NCBI RefSeq assembly: GCF_007678255.1
Contig: NZ_VEED01000010.1
Location: forward strand, 1-64,000
Direction of reading: 5' to 3'
Origin: Bacillus sp. X1(2014)
GTDB lineage: Bacteria; Bacillota; Bacilli; Bacillales_B; DSM-18226
Length of the DNA: 64,000 nucleotides
Part shown: positions 6,935 through 16,717 of the stretch, piece after piece
Layout: every line of letters starts with the position of its first letter
Numbering within the stretch: position 1 is the stretch's first letter
The notes under the pieces: generated by a model
Database searches by the model: none
Told to the model about the DNA's origin: nothing
What the model saw: only the letters and a program-made list of their open reading frames with translations
Translations under genes and position numbers: made by a program

Positions 6935-9900
6935 ATGTCATTAAGAATGGTAATCGGGCGGTCAGGAAGCGGCAAAACAGCTATGTTCATCGAAGAAATA
7001 AAGGAGCGGCTTCTGGAAAAACCAGAAGGTACACCGATCATTTACATCGTTCCTGAACAGATGACTTTTTTATCTGAATACCGCTTGGCAACAGACCCAG
7101 CAATCGGCGGAATGATCCGCGCTCAAGTATATAGTTTTTCACGACTAGCGTGGCGGATCTTGCAAGAAACAGGCGGGATTAGCCGAATCCATTTAAGCAG
7201 TGTAGGGATGAGCATGCTCATTCGCAAAATTATTGAAGAGCAAAAGGAGCAGCTAGGACTTTTTCAACGTGCTGCCGATAAGACTGGATTTATCAAACAG
7301 CTTGAGCAAATGATCACTGAATTTAAACGATATTGTATAAGACCCGAGGATTTAATTCAGAGCGCATTCCAATCTAATGGTGATGCAACAGCGGCCAATG
7401 CCTTAAATGATAAAATCAAAGATTTAGAAATTATTTATAAAAAGTTTGAGGATGAAATTTTTGGTAAATATATCGATTCAGAGGATTACTTTACACTCTT
7501 AGCCGAGAAAGTGTCCCATTCAACCTATTTAAAAGATGCAGAAATATATATTGATGGTTTTGATAGTTTTTCACCACAGGAATATCGGGTAATGGTGGAA
7601 TTAATGAAACATTGCCAAACTGTTTCAATTGCACTAACAACCGATCATTTATCCTTTGGTTCAGCTCCTGATGAACTAGACTTATTCCGCTTATCTGGTG
7701 GAACTTGTTTTTCCATTTATGATTTAGCTAAAGCAAATGGTATCGAGATAGAACAGCCTGTCATTTTAAAAGAGCAGAAAAAATGGTCTGAGCCATCCTT
7801 GTGTCATCTGGAAGAAAAATTTGATACGCGTCCTGTAGTACCATTTTTGGATAAGTCCCAAATTCATATTTGCCAAGCTGCAAATCGTAGAGCCGAGATA
7901 GAAGGGATTGCCAGAGAGATTCGTGATTTTGTCAGAACAAAGGGTTTCAGGTACCGGGATATCGCATTGTTAATCAGAAATGGGGGGGACTATCATGAGA
8001 TTGTTGAACCAGTTTTCAATGATTATCAGATTCCCTATTTTATTGACCAAAAACGGACGATGCTTAACCATCCTTTAATTGAATTAATTCGATCGAGTCT
8101 TGAGGTGATTAATTCTTACTGGCGCTATGAACCGGTATTTAGAGTAATTAAGACAGAATTATTATTCCCCCTTCAGGAAAATACCGCTAAAATGCGCGAG
8201 AGAATGGACAAACTAGAAAATTATTGTCTTGCATACGGAATAAACGGAAGTAAATGGACGAAAAAAGATCGTTGGAGCTATCGGCGCATTAGAGGGCTGG
8301 AATTAGAGGTTAACTCTCAAACCGATGCAGAAAAAGAGATGGAACAAGAGTTAAATGAATTAAAACTGATGATTACAGCGCCGATATTACGTCTATCAAG
8401 AAGATTGAAAAAAGCTGATTCAGGACGAAAACTCTGCGAAGCCATCTATTTATTGCTAGAGGAATTGGATGTCCCAGCCAAGCTTGAAAAGTGGAAGGCA
8501 GATGCCGAGGAAAAGGGTAATCTGGTAAAAATGCGTGAGCACGAACAAGTCTGGAATGCTGTCATTGACCTTCTCGATCAATATGTTGAAATACTCGGGG
8601 ATGAGCCAGTCCCATTAAAGGCATTCGCGGCGGTGTTAGAGTCAGGTTTTGAATCCTTACATTTCTCACTTATTCCACCTGCACTTGACCAGGTTTTGGT
8701 TGGGGATTTAGAAAAATCAAGGCTGAATGAAATAAAAATTGTCTTTGTGGTGGGTGTCACTGAAGGAATATTGCCTGCGAAAATATCGGATGAAGGGATT
8801 CTTTCAGATGAAGACAGGGAAATGCTTTTGGCAGCTGGGGTCAATATTGCACCTAGCAGCAGGACACGGTTGCTCGATGAAAACTATCTAGCCTATAAAG
8901 CTTTTACCGCACCATCTGAAGCCCTTTTTGTGTGTTATCCACTTGCGAATGATGAAGGAAAAGCGTTAATTCCTTCCTCGTATATTAAGAGACTGAAAGA
9001 TATGTTTCCAGATGCTAATGAGCTTTTCTACGTTTCAGATCCATCACAAGTTTCGGAACGGAGTCAACTAAGTTTTATTTCAAATTTTACAACTACGTTG
9101 TCTTACCTCAATTCCCAACTGCAATGGAAAAAACGAGGATATCCAATTTCTGATCTTTGGTGGGATGTTTATAACTACTATCTTGATAGTTCAGGGAAGG
9201 ACAAGGCCAAAAAAGTGTTTTCAAGCCTGTTTTATTCGAACCCAGTAGTAAAACTTTCTACAGAGACAGCAGATGAATTATATGGCGAAGCCATTCAAGC
9301 TAGTGTTTCCAGAATGGAACTATATAACTCTTGTGCTTTTTCTCATTTCGCTCAGCACGGTTTAAAGCTCCGGGACCGCCAAGTATATCGGTTAGAGGCT
9401 CCTGATATCGGGGAGTTGTTTCATGCAGCCCTAAAACAGATTGCGGATATTGTCAATGAACAAAACCTTTCTTGGGCAGAGCTTTCAAGGAAACAATGTG
9501 AAGAGCTCTCGAAGGAAGCAGTCATGACATTAGCCCCTAAATTGCAAAACGAAATATTATTAAGCTCAGAGCGACATCATTATATTAAACGGAAATTGGA
9601 GCAAATTATTACCCGTGCTTCTGTTGTATTAAGTGAGCATGCTAAAGTGAGTGGTTTTTCACCTATTGGTTTGGAATTAGGATTTGGACCAAATGGAAAA
9701 CTGCCGCCATTATCATTCTCACTGAAAAATGGGAAAAGAATGGAGTTAGCTGGTAGAATTGATCGAGTCGATCAGGCAAAAGCTGCAGATGACAGCGTCT
9801 TTTTACGAGTTATTGACTACAAGTCAAGTGAAAAGGATGTCAATTTTAGCGAAGTGTATTATGGGCTTGCACTGCAAATGTTAACATACCTTGATATTGT

Positions 9901-10429
9901 TATGACACATTCGAATGAATTGGTAGAGATGAAAGCCAGTCCTGCAGGTGTTCTCTATTTCCATGTTCATAATCCTTTTATTAATACAACCAAAATGTTG
10001 ACGATTGATGAAATCGAAAAGGAAATGATGAAAAAGTTTAAAATGAATGGATTAATGGTAAGTGATCAAAATGTAATCCGGCTGATGGATAAAACACTTG
10101 AATCGGGTGATTCACAAATTATTGCGGCTGGTATAAAAAAAGATGGGAATTTATCTAAAAAATCAAAAGTTGCCAGTCTATCAGAGTTTGATGACCTGAA
10201 AACGTATGTCCGTAAATTATATCTAAAAACAGGTAACGCTATAATCGATGGTCAGATTGATATAGCACCATATAAATTAAAGGATAAAACACCTTGTACA
10301 TTTTGTTCTTATAAATCAGTTTGTCAATTTGACGAGGCCATTGAGACTAATCAATTCCGGGTTCTCACACCGCACTCGAAGGAAGATGTACTAGAATTGA
10401 TTAGGAAGGAGGTTCGAGAATATGAGTAA
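6935..10429 (+). CDS. addB: ATP-dependent helicase/deoxyribonuclease subunit B
   Basis: AddB of the AddAB (RecBCD-analogous) double-strand-break processing enzyme, 1164 residues. The N-terminus has the Walker A motif GRSGSGKT. The C-terminal nuclease domain carries VIDYKS. The iron-sulfur ligands are Cys800 plus the Cys1121, Cys1124, Cys1130 cluster (CTFCSYKSVC), almost the same numbering as in B. subtilis. AddB supplies the second nuclease and recognises Chi. ATG 6935 is chosen because GCGAGG lies upstream and the protein then begins at the conserved MSLRMVIG. addA starts 8 nt before the stop, giving translational coupling. Confidence 0.95.
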   Translation: MSLRMVIGRSGSGKTAMFIEEIKERLLEKPEGTPIIYIVPEQMTFLSEYRLATDPAIGGMIRAQVYSFSRLAWRILQETGGISRIHLSSVGMSMLIRKIIEEQKEQLGLFQRAADKTGFIKQLEQMITEFKRYCIRPEDLIQSAFQSNGDATAANALNDKIKDLEIIYKKFEDEIFGKYIDSEDYFTLLAEKVSHSTYLKDAEIYIDGFDSFSPQEYRVMVELMKHCQTVSIALTTDHLSFGSAPDELDLFRLSGGTCFSIYDLAKANGIEIEQPVILKEQKKWSEPSLCHLEEKFDTRPVVPFLDKSQIHICQAANRRAEIEGIAREIRDFVRTKGFRYRDIALLIRNGGDYHEIVEPVFNDYQIPYFIDQKRTMLNHPLIELIRSSLEVINSYWRYEPVFRVIKTELLFPLQENTAKMRERMDKLENYCLAYGINGSKWTKKDRWSYRRIRGLELEVNSQTDAEKEMEQELNELKLMITAPILRLSRRLKKADSGRKLCEAIYLLLEELDVPAKLEKWKADAEEKGNLVKMREHEQVWNAVIDLLDQYVEILGDEPVPLKAFAAVLESGFESLHFSLIPPALDQVLVGDLEKSRLNEIKIVFVVGVTEGILPAKISDEGILSDEDREMLLAAGVNIAPSSRTRLLDENYLAYKAFTAPSEALFVCYPLANDEGKALIPSSYIKRLKDMFPDANELFYVSDPSQVSERSQLSFISNFTTTLSYLNSQLQWKKRGYPISDLWWDVYNYYLDSSGKDKAKKVFSSLFYSNPVVKLSTETADELYGEAIQASVSRMELYNSCAFSHFAQHGLKLRDRQVYRLEAPDIGELFHAALKQIADIVNEQNLSWAELSRKQCEELSKEAVMTLAPKLQNEILLSSERHHYIKRKLEQIITRASVVLSEHAKVSGFSPIGLELGFGPNGKLPPLSFSLKNGKRMELAGRIDRVDQAKAADDSVFLRVIDYKSSEKDVNFSEVYYGLALQMLTYLDIVMTHSNELVEMKASPAGVLYFHVHNPFINTTKMLTIDEIEKEMMKKFKMNGLMVSDQNVIRLMDKTLESGDSQIIAAGIKKDGNLSKKSKVASLSEFDDLKTYVRKLYLKTGNAIIDGQIDIAPYKLKDKTPCTFCSYKSVCQFDEAIETNQFRVLTPHSKEDVLELIRKEVREYE

Positions 10430-13400
10430 GGTTGCTATTCCGCCCAAGCCAGAAAATGTAACATGGACTGATGACCAATGGAAGGCAATAATGGCAAAAG
10501 ATAGAGACATACTCGTCGCGGCAGCGGCTGGTTCGGGAAAGACGGCTGTCCTCGTGGAAAGAATCATTCAAAAAATTCTATCAAAAGAAGATCCGATTGA
10601 TGTTGATGAATTATTGGTAGTGACCTTTACGAATGCATCGGCAGCTGAGATGCGGCATCGAATAGGGGAGGCGCTTGAAAAAGCTATTGATGCGGACCCA
10701 AGGTCTCGCCATTTAAGAAAACAGCTCAGCTTATTAAACAAAGCATCCATTTCAACTCTTCACTCTTTTTGTATGGAAGTCATCCGAAAATATTATTACT
10801 TAATCGACGTAGACCCAGGGTTTCGAATTGCTGATGAAACAGAGGCGCAATTAATCCGCGATGAAGTGATGGACGAGTTATTTGAAGAAGAATATGGCCA
10901 AAAAGATAATGATGCCTTTTTTAACCTTGTGGATTCATTCACTAATGACCGCAGCGATGCTGCTTTAATGGATATTGTTCGGTCTATTTACGATTTTGCT
11001 AGCTCAAATCCAGAGCCAGATCGATATTTACGGTCGATAATAAATATGTATGATGTTTCATCGATTCAAAATATAGAGGACCTTCCTTTTATACAGGACC
11101 TGCTTTTTGATATTGAACTACAATTAGAAGCGGCTAGAGAAATGATAAACCGGGGGCTGGAAGTTACGAAGCTGCCAGGCGGACCAGCACCTAGAGCCGA
11201 AAATTTTCTAGATGATTTAATGGTAATTGATACTCTTCTACTTGCCAAAAAGGAATCTTGGGAAACACTTTATCAAGCATTAATGACCTGGTCATTTTCA
11301 CGGGCAAAACAAGTGAAAGGTGATCACTTTGATAAAGAACTAACGGATAAGGCTCAAAAACTTCGCGACAAAGCAAAGAAAAAAATTCAAGATATAAAAG
11401 CGGAATTATTCTCTCGAAAACCTGAAAGCTTTTTACGTGATATGGAAGAGATGCGGCCGTTAATAGAAACATTGGTACATCTTGTGAAGGAATTTTCACA
11501 GCGGTTTGCAAAGGTGAAAAGGGAAAAAGGACTTGTCGATTATGCAGATTTAGAACATTACTGCCTTGGAATTTTGATAAAAGAAATCTCAACTGAGGGT
11601 GAGTTTCTTCCATCAGAAGCGGCTCTTGCATACCAAAGGCATTTTAAAGAAGTCTATTGTGATGAATATCAAGACACAAATATGGTGCAGGAAACCATCC
11701 TGAAACTTGTCACGAAGAATGAAGAGCAGAATGGAAATATGTTTATGGTCGGAGATGTGAAACAGTCCATTTACCGCTTTCGATTGGCTGAGCCAAACCT
11801 TTTCTTAAGCAAGTATACCCGCTTTAAAGTCGACGGAGAGTCAACGGGATTACGTATTGATTTAGCACGAAATTTCAGGAGCAGAAGTGAGGTACTCGAT
11901 GCTACCAATTATTTATTTAAACAAATTATGGGTGTTAAGGTGGGCGAAATCGAATATGACGAGGCGGCAGAGTTACGTGCAGGTGCACCCTATCCAGAAG
12001 ATGAGCCCTTTCCAGTTGAACTTCTGCTGATTAATCAAAACGTTGAAGAAAAAGAATCATCAACCGCGACATCTGAAGTTGAGGCAGGGACAGAGGCGGA
12101 ACTAGAAGAATTTGATGCAGTTGGTCTGGAACAATCTCAACTTGAAGCAAGGGTTATTGCTTCTAAAATTAAAGAATTAGTAGCTGCTGGAGCACCAGTA
12201 TATAATCCAAAAACAAAATCTACTCGGCCGCTCATGTATCGGGATACAGTTATTCTGCTCCGTTCAATGACATGGGCGCCGCAGATCATTGAAGAATTTA
12301 AGCAGCAAGGGATTCCCGTTTACGCCAGTCTCTCAACGGGGTACTTTAACGCAACGGAAGTGGCCATTATGATTTCACTTCTGCGTGTTATTGATAATCC
12401 ATTCCAAGACATCCCTCTTGCCTCTGTATTACGGTCCCCCATCGTTGGATTGAACGAGGAGGAACTATCAATCATTCGCATTCAACAAAAGCGAGGCTCA
12501 TTTTGGGAGGCAGTTACCGCTTTTTGCAAAAGTAAACAAGCTGAGAATACGGCTGCATGTTACGAAAAACTGCGACGCTTTTATGACTTTTTGACAGGAT
12601 GGCGTTCTATGGCAAGGCAGGGGTCACTTTCGGAATTAATTTGGCAGCTGTACCGCGATACTCAGTTTTATGATTTTGTCGGTGGTTTACCGGGAGGAAA
12701 GCAGCGTCAAGCGAACCTGCGTGCATTATATGATCGAGCCCGGCAATATGAACACACCTCTTTCCGTGGTCTGTTCCGGTTCCTGCGGTTTATTGAACGA
12801 ATGATGGAAAGGGGAGATGACCTCGGGGCAGCAAGGGCACTTGGAGAGCAAGAGGACGTTGTCCGAATTATGACAATTCATAGCAGCAAAGGGCTTGAAT
12901 TTCCAGTTGTATTCATGGCAGGAATGGCCCGAACCTTTAATATGGCTGATATACGTAAACCATATATGCTTGATAAAGAATATGGATTTGCTTCTAAGTA
13001 TGTAAATGCAGAAAAAAGAATATCGTATCCTTCCTTACCACAACTTGCTTTTAAGCGAAAAAAGAAAATGGAAATGCTTGCCGAAGAAATGCGTGTCTTA
13101 TATGTAGCTATGACAAGAGCAAAGGAAAAACTTTATTTAACCGCAACACTAAAAGATACTCTCAAAAAAATTGACCATTGGAATGATGTTGCAGCCAATA
13201 CAGAATGGCTGTTAAAAGATTATGAACGGGCAGCTGTTTCAAGCTATATTGATTGGATTGGTCCGGCCCTTGTTCGCCATCAAAATAGTAAAGAATTTAG
13301 AAGTAATGAAACGATAAATCCACTTATACCTGAAGAAATCACAAATCACCCTTCCGTATGGAAAATTTCTTTGCTAAGTGCTGAAGAGGTGAAGCAGAAA

Positions 13401-14216
13401 GAAACAAAAGAAGATATAGAAGAAAATCATCTTCTTGAACGTGTACAAAAAGGTGCACTTGTCGAGATTACGTCACCATTTGCTGAAGAAATTAGGTCCC
13501 GCTTAGATTGGGAATATCAGTTTTCTAATGCTTCAAGCCATCGTTCAAAGCAATCCGTTTCGGAAATAAAGCGCCAAAGGGAAATGGCAGATGAACAAAG
13601 TGGAACCGACCTTGTAAACCACTTTAAGAAATCAATCGTAAAACGTCCTAAGTTTATGCAGGAAAAGCAATTAAGCCCAGCCGAACGAGGCTCTGCTATG
13701 CATATGGTCATGCAGCATGTCGATTTAACAAAAACAGTGAATCAAGAATCACTTCAAGAACAATTAACATGGATGGTTAATAATGAATTGTTAACCCCCG
13801 AACAAGCTGCAGTCATCGATAAAAATTTGATCATTCAATTTTTTGATTCCAATTTGGGACGAAGATACTTTAATGCTAAAACAATCAACAGGGAAGTTCC
13901 ATTTACACTTTCGATGCATGCGCGTGATGTGTATCCTAATTGGAACGAGGAAGATGAATCTGTGTTTGTACAAGGGATTATTGACTGCATCTTTGAGGAT
14001 GAAGACGGACTGGTTTTGGTGGATTATAAGTCAGATCGGATAACTGATCGCTATAAAGGCGGGTTTGACCAAGCCAAGATAATTCTTGAAAACCGCTATA
14101 AGATGCAAATTAACTTATATACCCGTGCAATTGAACAAATCTGGAAAAGAAAGGTCAATGAGAGGTATTTGTTTTTCTTTGATGGGGCTTATATTTTGAA
14201 GGTTGAGAAGGATTAA
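10422..14216 (+). CDS. addA: ATP-dependent helicase/deoxyribonuclease subunit A
   Basis: AddA, the 3'-5' helicase and nuclease subunit of AddAB, 1264 residues (B. subtilis about 1232). UvrD-type motifs are present: Walker A AAGSGKTAV around Lys40, DEYQDTN (motif II), VGDVKQSIYRFR (motif III), MTIHSSKGLEFPVV (motif V) and VLYVAMTRAKEKL (motif VI). The C-terminal RecB-type nuclease domain has LVLVDYKSDR. The complex repairs double-strand breaks and processes incoming DNA for RecA. AGGAAGGAGG precedes the ATG inside addB. A low-complexity acidic insertion near residues 545-575 (ESSTATSEVEAG) may explain the extra length. Confidence 0.95.
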   Translation: MSKVAIPPKPENVTWTDDQWKAIMAKDRDILVAAAAGSGKTAVLVERIIQKILSKEDPIDVDELLVVTFTNASAAEMRHRIGEALEKAIDADPRSRHLRKQLSLLNKASISTLHSFCMEVIRKYYYLIDVDPGFRIADETEAQLIRDEVMDELFEEEYGQKDNDAFFNLVDSFTNDRSDAALMDIVRSIYDFASSNPEPDRYLRSIINMYDVSSIQNIEDLPFIQDLLFDIELQLEAAREMINRGLEVTKLPGGPAPRAENFLDDLMVIDTLLLAKKESWETLYQALMTWSFSRAKQVKGDHFDKELTDKAQKLRDKAKKKIQDIKAELFSRKPESFLRDMEEMRPLIETLVHLVKEFSQRFAKVKREKGLVDYADLEHYCLGILIKEISTEGEFLPSEAALAYQRHFKEVYCDEYQDTNMVQETILKLVTKNEEQNGNMFMVGDVKQSIYRFRLAEPNLFLSKYTRFKVDGESTGLRIDLARNFRSRSEVLDATNYLFKQIMGVKVGEIEYDEAAELRAGAPYPEDEPFPVELLLINQNVEEKESSTATSEVEAGTEAELEEFDAVGLEQSQLEARVIASKIKELVAAGAPVYNPKTKSTRPLMYRDTVILLRSMTWAPQIIEEFKQQGIPVYASLSTGYFNATEVAIMISLLRVIDNPFQDIPLASVLRSPIVGLNEEELSIIRIQQKRGSFWEAVTAFCKSKQAENTAACYEKLRRFYDFLTGWRSMARQGSLSELIWQLYRDTQFYDFVGGLPGGKQRQANLRALYDRARQYEHTSFRGLFRFLRFIERMMERGDDLGAARALGEQEDVVRIMTIHSSKGLEFPVVFMAGMARTFNMADIRKPYMLDKEYGFASKYVNAEKRISYPSLPQLAFKRKKKMEMLAEEMRVLYVAMTRAKEKLYLTATLKDTLKKIDHWNDVAANTEWLLKDYERAAVSSYIDWIGPALVRHQNSKEFRSNETINPLIPEEITNHPSVWKISLLSAEEVKQKETKEDIEENHLLERVQKGALVEITSPFAEEIRSRLDWEYQFSNASSHRSKQSVSEIKRQREMADEQSGTDLVNHFKKSIVKRPKFMQEKQLSPAERGSAMHMVMQHVDLTKTVNQESLQEQLTWMVNNELLTPEQAAVIDKNLIIQFFDSNLGRRYFNAKTINREVPFTLSMHARDVYPNWNEEDESVFVQGIIDCIFEDEDGLVLVDYKSDRITDRYKGGFDQAKIILENRYKMQINLYTRAIEQIWKRKVNERYLFFFDGAYILKVEKD

Positions 14217-14222
14217 TTCAAT

Positions 14223-14264
14223 AAAAAATGACATAGACCATCTTGTGGTTTATGTCATTTTTTT
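14223..14264. terminator. Bidirectional terminator between addA and gerPF
   Basis: An 18-bp stem with G-T pairs (14223-14240 with 14246-14263, loop TCTTG), A-tract left and T-tract right, lies between convergent genes. Confidence 0.8.
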
Positions 14265-14481
14265 AATTATTACCCACAATTGGCTGATCGACTACTTTCG
14301 TATCAAGTACATTTGTACCACTTAATCCCGAATTCGTCACGATGAATCCACCGGTATTAAATGCACCTGATCCTGCATTTGCCTTAGAGGCACTCTTTGG
14401 AGAGATATACACCGTATCGCCAAATTGCACAATACCGCCACCTACGTTAACGATTTGGACAGGACCGATAATCGCTGGCAT
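14263..14481 (-). CDS. gerPF: Spore germination protein GerPF
   Basis: 72 residues, last gene of the gerP operon. It belongs to the GerPA/GerPF family, starting MPAIIGP and containing the block GGGIVQFGDTVYISPKSASK and then GAFNTGGF. GerP proteins are made in the mother cell and needed for nutrients to pass the spore coat and reach germinant receptors. ATG 14481 is preferred over the ATG three codons upstream because AAGGA lies 8 nt away and family members begin MPA. It resembles the operon's first gene product, a likely ancient duplication. Confidence 0.9.
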   Translation of the reverse strand: MPAIIGPVQIVNVGGGIVQFGDTVYISPKSASKANAGSGAFNTGGFIVTNSGLSGTNVLDTKVVDQPIVGNN

Positions 14482-14537
14482 ACCAAACATCCTTTTTAGT
14501 AAAAACTTAGTTATATCCTTAAGAGTAACTTATGCAT

Positions 14538-14945
14538 TTATTGTTGTCCTTGTTCTCCTTCGTCTTCTTCATTTCTAGGACTTGGACTTAACTGTCGAAT
14601 ATGCATAATTCTAGCTTCCATGGAAATATGACGGCTGCTCCCAACGTGCAAGAGGGAAGCTGAAGATATCCCCGTAATATCAATTCGGCCAACCTTAATT
14701 AAAGGGTTTGGATTTTGACGGGAGTATGTGAAAGATTCATTAATAGGTAGAAAAGGTATTGGTTCAGAATAGACTCTGTAAGGGGATAAATTCCCTTCAT
14801 TTCCATAGAACACTTCGACCTCCCTTTGGACCGCGAGTGCTCTAGAAAGACTATTTATAATACAGGAATCCCCTAACTGTACCGTAGAGGAAAAAGAGAC
14901 GATTTTAATATTAATCGTGTCTACACAAGAGGTTCTCTGCAGCAT
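14538..14945 (-). CDS. gerPE: Spore germination protein GerPE
   Basis: About 135 residues, fifth gene of gerP. Contains repeated short beta-like segments such as STVQLGDSCIINSLSRALAV and ASLLHVGSSRHISMEARIMHIRQ, typical of GerPE, with a hydrophilic acidic tail. ATG 14945 is chosen because GTGGAG lies 8 nt upstream; a GTG at 14954 overlapping the gerPD stop is the alternative. Role: coat permeability to germinants, by homology. The gap to gerPF is 56 bp. Confidence 0.88.
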   Translation of the reverse strand: MLQRTSCVDTINIKIVSFSSTVQLGDSCIINSLSRALAVQREVEVFYGNEGNLSPYRVYSEPIPFLPINESFTYSRQNPNPLIKVGRIDITGISSASLLHVGSSRHISMEARIMHIRQLSPSPRNEEDEGEQGQQ

Positions 14946-14950
14946 GTTGT

Positions 14951-15127
14951 TCACTCCACTGAAAGCGGAACAAAAGGACCAATAATTAATGATTCCGCAG
15001 GGGTATCAAAAGTAGAGGCTAACTGGATTGTCTCTGTATCGCCTACCATTACTAACGAGGAACTTGACACCCCAGTGATTTTTATGTTTTGGACAAAGAG
15101 TTCGCGGTTATAAACTACAAAGTTCAT
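14951..15127 (-). CDS. gerPD: Spore germination protein GerPD
   Basis: A 58-residue protein starting MNFVVYNRELFVQNIKITG and continuing SSSSLVMVGDTETIQLAS, then ending FVPLSVE. The VxxIKITGVSSSS...GD pattern is that of GerPB/GerPD family coat proteins. Its ATG overlaps the gerPC stop in ATGA, and its own TGA abuts the gerPE start region, so translation of gerPC-D-E is tightly coupled. It completes the six-gene gerPA-F set and is easily missed because of its size. Confidence 0.88.
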   Translation of the reverse strand: MNFVVYNRELFVQNIKITGVSSSSLVMVGDTETIQLASTFDTPAESLIIGPFVPLSVE

Positions 15128-15738
15128 TCCGTATGCATCCCTTTCAGGTTATCAGGTAAATTACTAAAAAAAACCATTACCCCATTTTGAATTTCCTTCT
15201 TTAATGCTTCAATAATTAAATCATCTGACGGGGCATCTTCAATCGTGCGATTGTCCGAGGATTTGGTGTTTAAATGATGTTCGATTCTACTCGGAAGCTG
15301 TTTAATGATGTCTTGTTTTATGAATGCTAAATACTCGTCATTTGGTAGAACGTTCAATTCTCTTTGAGTAGCTTCCACGATCGGAGGTAAATCCGATTCT
15401 AAATATCTATAAATGGCTTCCTCAATTTTCATTGATCTTTGCATTTGATGTTTTGGTGAGATTGGGGTGGATAAGGATTGATTTTGGACCGCAAAATCTT
15501 CAATTCCTGCTAATTCGGATGGATTTAGACCAATGTTTAACGTTCCTTCAAGTGTCTCTACCTTTAGTTGATCAAATTTATATTCAATTTTGTCTACATG
15601 GATGGCTTGTTTTTCACATAATTGTTTGATTTCTGCTTGCATTTTTTGGAGAGTACTCTCTAAATACAGAATTCTCTGCTCCTGAGCTTGAATACACATC
15701 TGCAACCATTGAAGATATTGGGAATAATCCTGATACAT
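15124..15738 (-). CDS. gerPC: Spore germination protein GerPC
   Basis: 204 residues, close to the 205 of B. subtilis. It begins MYQDYSQYLQWLQMCI followed by a coiled-coil-like stretch (about residues 15-60) rich in Gln, Glu and Leu, then the block KVETLEGTLNIGLNP characteristic of GerPC. It is the largest GerP protein and has no membrane segment. It lies between gerPB and gerPD in the operon with a 58-bp gap upstream. Function is inferred from the conserved operon: spore-coat assembly allowing germinant access. Confidence 0.9.
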   Translation of the reverse strand: MYQDYSQYLQWLQMCIQAQEQRILYLESTLQKMQAEIKQLCEKQAIHVDKIEYKFDQLKVETLEGTLNIGLNPSELAGIEDFAVQNQSLSTPISPKHQMQRSMKIEEAIYRYLESDLPPIVEATQRELNVLPNDEYLAFIKQDIIKQLPSRIEHHLNTKSSDNRTIEDAPSDDLIIEALKKEIQNGVMVFFSNLPDNLKGMHTE

Positions 15739-15796
15739 GTAATCACCTCACAATTATTTCTCCAATAAACGTATCGATTTTCATAAGATAGGCGAC

Positions 15797-16027
15797 TTAT
15801 TTATCCTGTTCTCTTACCGAGGCTTGTAGGGGGACTGCTGGTGTCCCTAATAAAGAGCCTGAAGATTTGATCGTTTGTGGTGCAGGTCCAGTAAATCCGC
15901 CAGTATTATATAAATGAGCCGTAGGTTTAATAATCCCAGCACTGCCTATTTGTAAGACTGAGGAATTGGTAATCCCGCCAATTTTAATGAAATTAATCTG
16001 AATGGACTGCTGGATATAAAAGTTCAT
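15797..16027 (-). CDS. gerPB: Spore germination protein GerPB
   Basis: 76 residues, second gerP gene. It starts MNFYIQQSIQINFIKIGGITNSSVLQIGSAG (same fold pattern as GerPD) and has HLYNTGGFTGPAP. It is 17 bp downstream of gerPA. The role by homology is spore-coat permeability to germinants. Length fits the family (77 in B. subtilis). Confidence 0.9.
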   Translation of the reverse strand: MNFYIQQSIQINFIKIGGITNSSVLQIGSAGIIKPTAHLYNTGGFTGPAPQTIKSSGSLLGTPAVPLQASVREQDK

Positions 16028-16044
16028 TTAAAATCACCCATTCA

Positions 16045-16266
16045 TTAAGCATTTAGTGCAATCCCTTGATCGTAAAGATCTGAATCAGTTGTGTTGGTGG
16101 AACTTACATTATTTTGAAGTTGTAAGCTATCCCCAGTGTTAAAGGAACCAGCGCCAGAAAATGTTTTTGCGGTAGAAAATGGCATGATTTTATATACATC
16201 TCCAATATGGAAAACAGAACTGCTGCCAAGTGTAATGACCTGTGCAACTCCAACAATTGCTGGCAT
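16045..16266 (-). CDS. gerPA: Spore germination protein GerPA
   Basis: 73 residues, first gene of the operon, with the GerPA/PF start MPAIVGVAQVI, GSSSVFHIGDVYKIMP and GSFNTGD. ATG 16266 is preferred over an ATG seven codons upstream because AAAGGG lies about 8 nt away and the family begins MPA. In B. subtilis the operon is read by sigma-K and repressed by GerE. Upstream on this strand a CATAGGATG element with TCAC about 16 nt earlier is a weak sigma-K-like candidate; this was not verified. Confidence 0.9.
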   Translation of the reverse strand: MPAIVGVAQVITLGSSSVFHIGDVYKIMPFSTAKTFSGAGSFNTGDSLQLQNNVSSTNTTDSDLYDQGIALNA

Positions 16267-16400
16267 TTTCAACACCCTTTTTTTCATAGTATCTTCTACA
16301 TCCTATGTATAGGCAAAGGTAATGTGATTGATTCGCCTAAATAAATTGAAATCAGTGGTTATTTATTTTGTTAGAAAATAAGTGGATAATGATTATAAAT

Positions 16401-16430
16401 ACCTATTATTTTCGATGAAAAATGATAGGT
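16401..16430. other. Dyad symmetry between gerP and the riboswitch
   Basis: ACCTATTATTTT and AAAATGATAGGT form a 12-bp hairpin (one T-G pair) with a 6-nt loop, lying between the divergent gerPA and cpaF units. It could be an operator or a small terminator. Confidence 0.35.
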
Positions 16431-16498
16431 TGGTAGGATTTTTAATAAATAAGAAAGGGACTATTATAGGATTAAGAGAACAGTCGGAAATAAACACT

Positions 16499-16593
16499 GT
16501 TTCTCGATAAAGGCAAACCTGATGAAAATCAGTGACGCAAAGCTAAAGGGGCTAAGGTGCATGTGCACTAAGCCAGCCAGTTACCGAAAGATT
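16499..16593 (+). ncRNA. Cyclic-di-GMP-I (GEMM-I) riboswitch aptamer
   Basis: The defining conserved pieces appear in order: AAAGGCAAACC, a stem capped by a GAAA tetraloop (TGAT-GAAA-ATCA), GTGACGCAAAGC, a second helical arm GGCTAAGG...CTAAGCC, and CCAGTTACCGAAAG, with TTTCTCG pairing to CGAAAGA as P1. By alignment to the Vc2 aptamer, the position that contacts one ligand guanine (G20) is G. That fits c-di-GMP rather than the G20A cGAMP variant. It precedes a CpaF-type ATPase gene by about 125 nt. Confidence 0.88.
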
Positions 16594-16666
16594 AGGGTGT
16601 TTCATAATGATTATTCTATGTGTGCATAGGTCTTCTATGTATCTATGGATAATCTATGAATTTTAT

Positions 16667-16703
16667 CCCCCCTTAGGTAAAGGCGGGGCTATTTCTATTT
16701 TAC
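16667..16703 (+). terminator. Putative riboswitch expression-platform terminator
   Basis: CCCC-CCTT pairs with AAGG-C-GGGG (one bulged C, loop AGGTA) and is followed by U-rich CTATTTCTATTTTA. It sits between the aptamer and the GGAGG of the ATPase gene, the usual place for a transcriptional switch. On or off polarity cannot be read without folding. Confidence 0.55.
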
Positions 16704-16717
16704 GGAGGTGAAAACTA

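Noticed and set aside
11191..11631. 146-codon frame antisense to addA
   Set aside because: Lies fully within the well-supported addA and lacks a ribosome site; a shadow frame.
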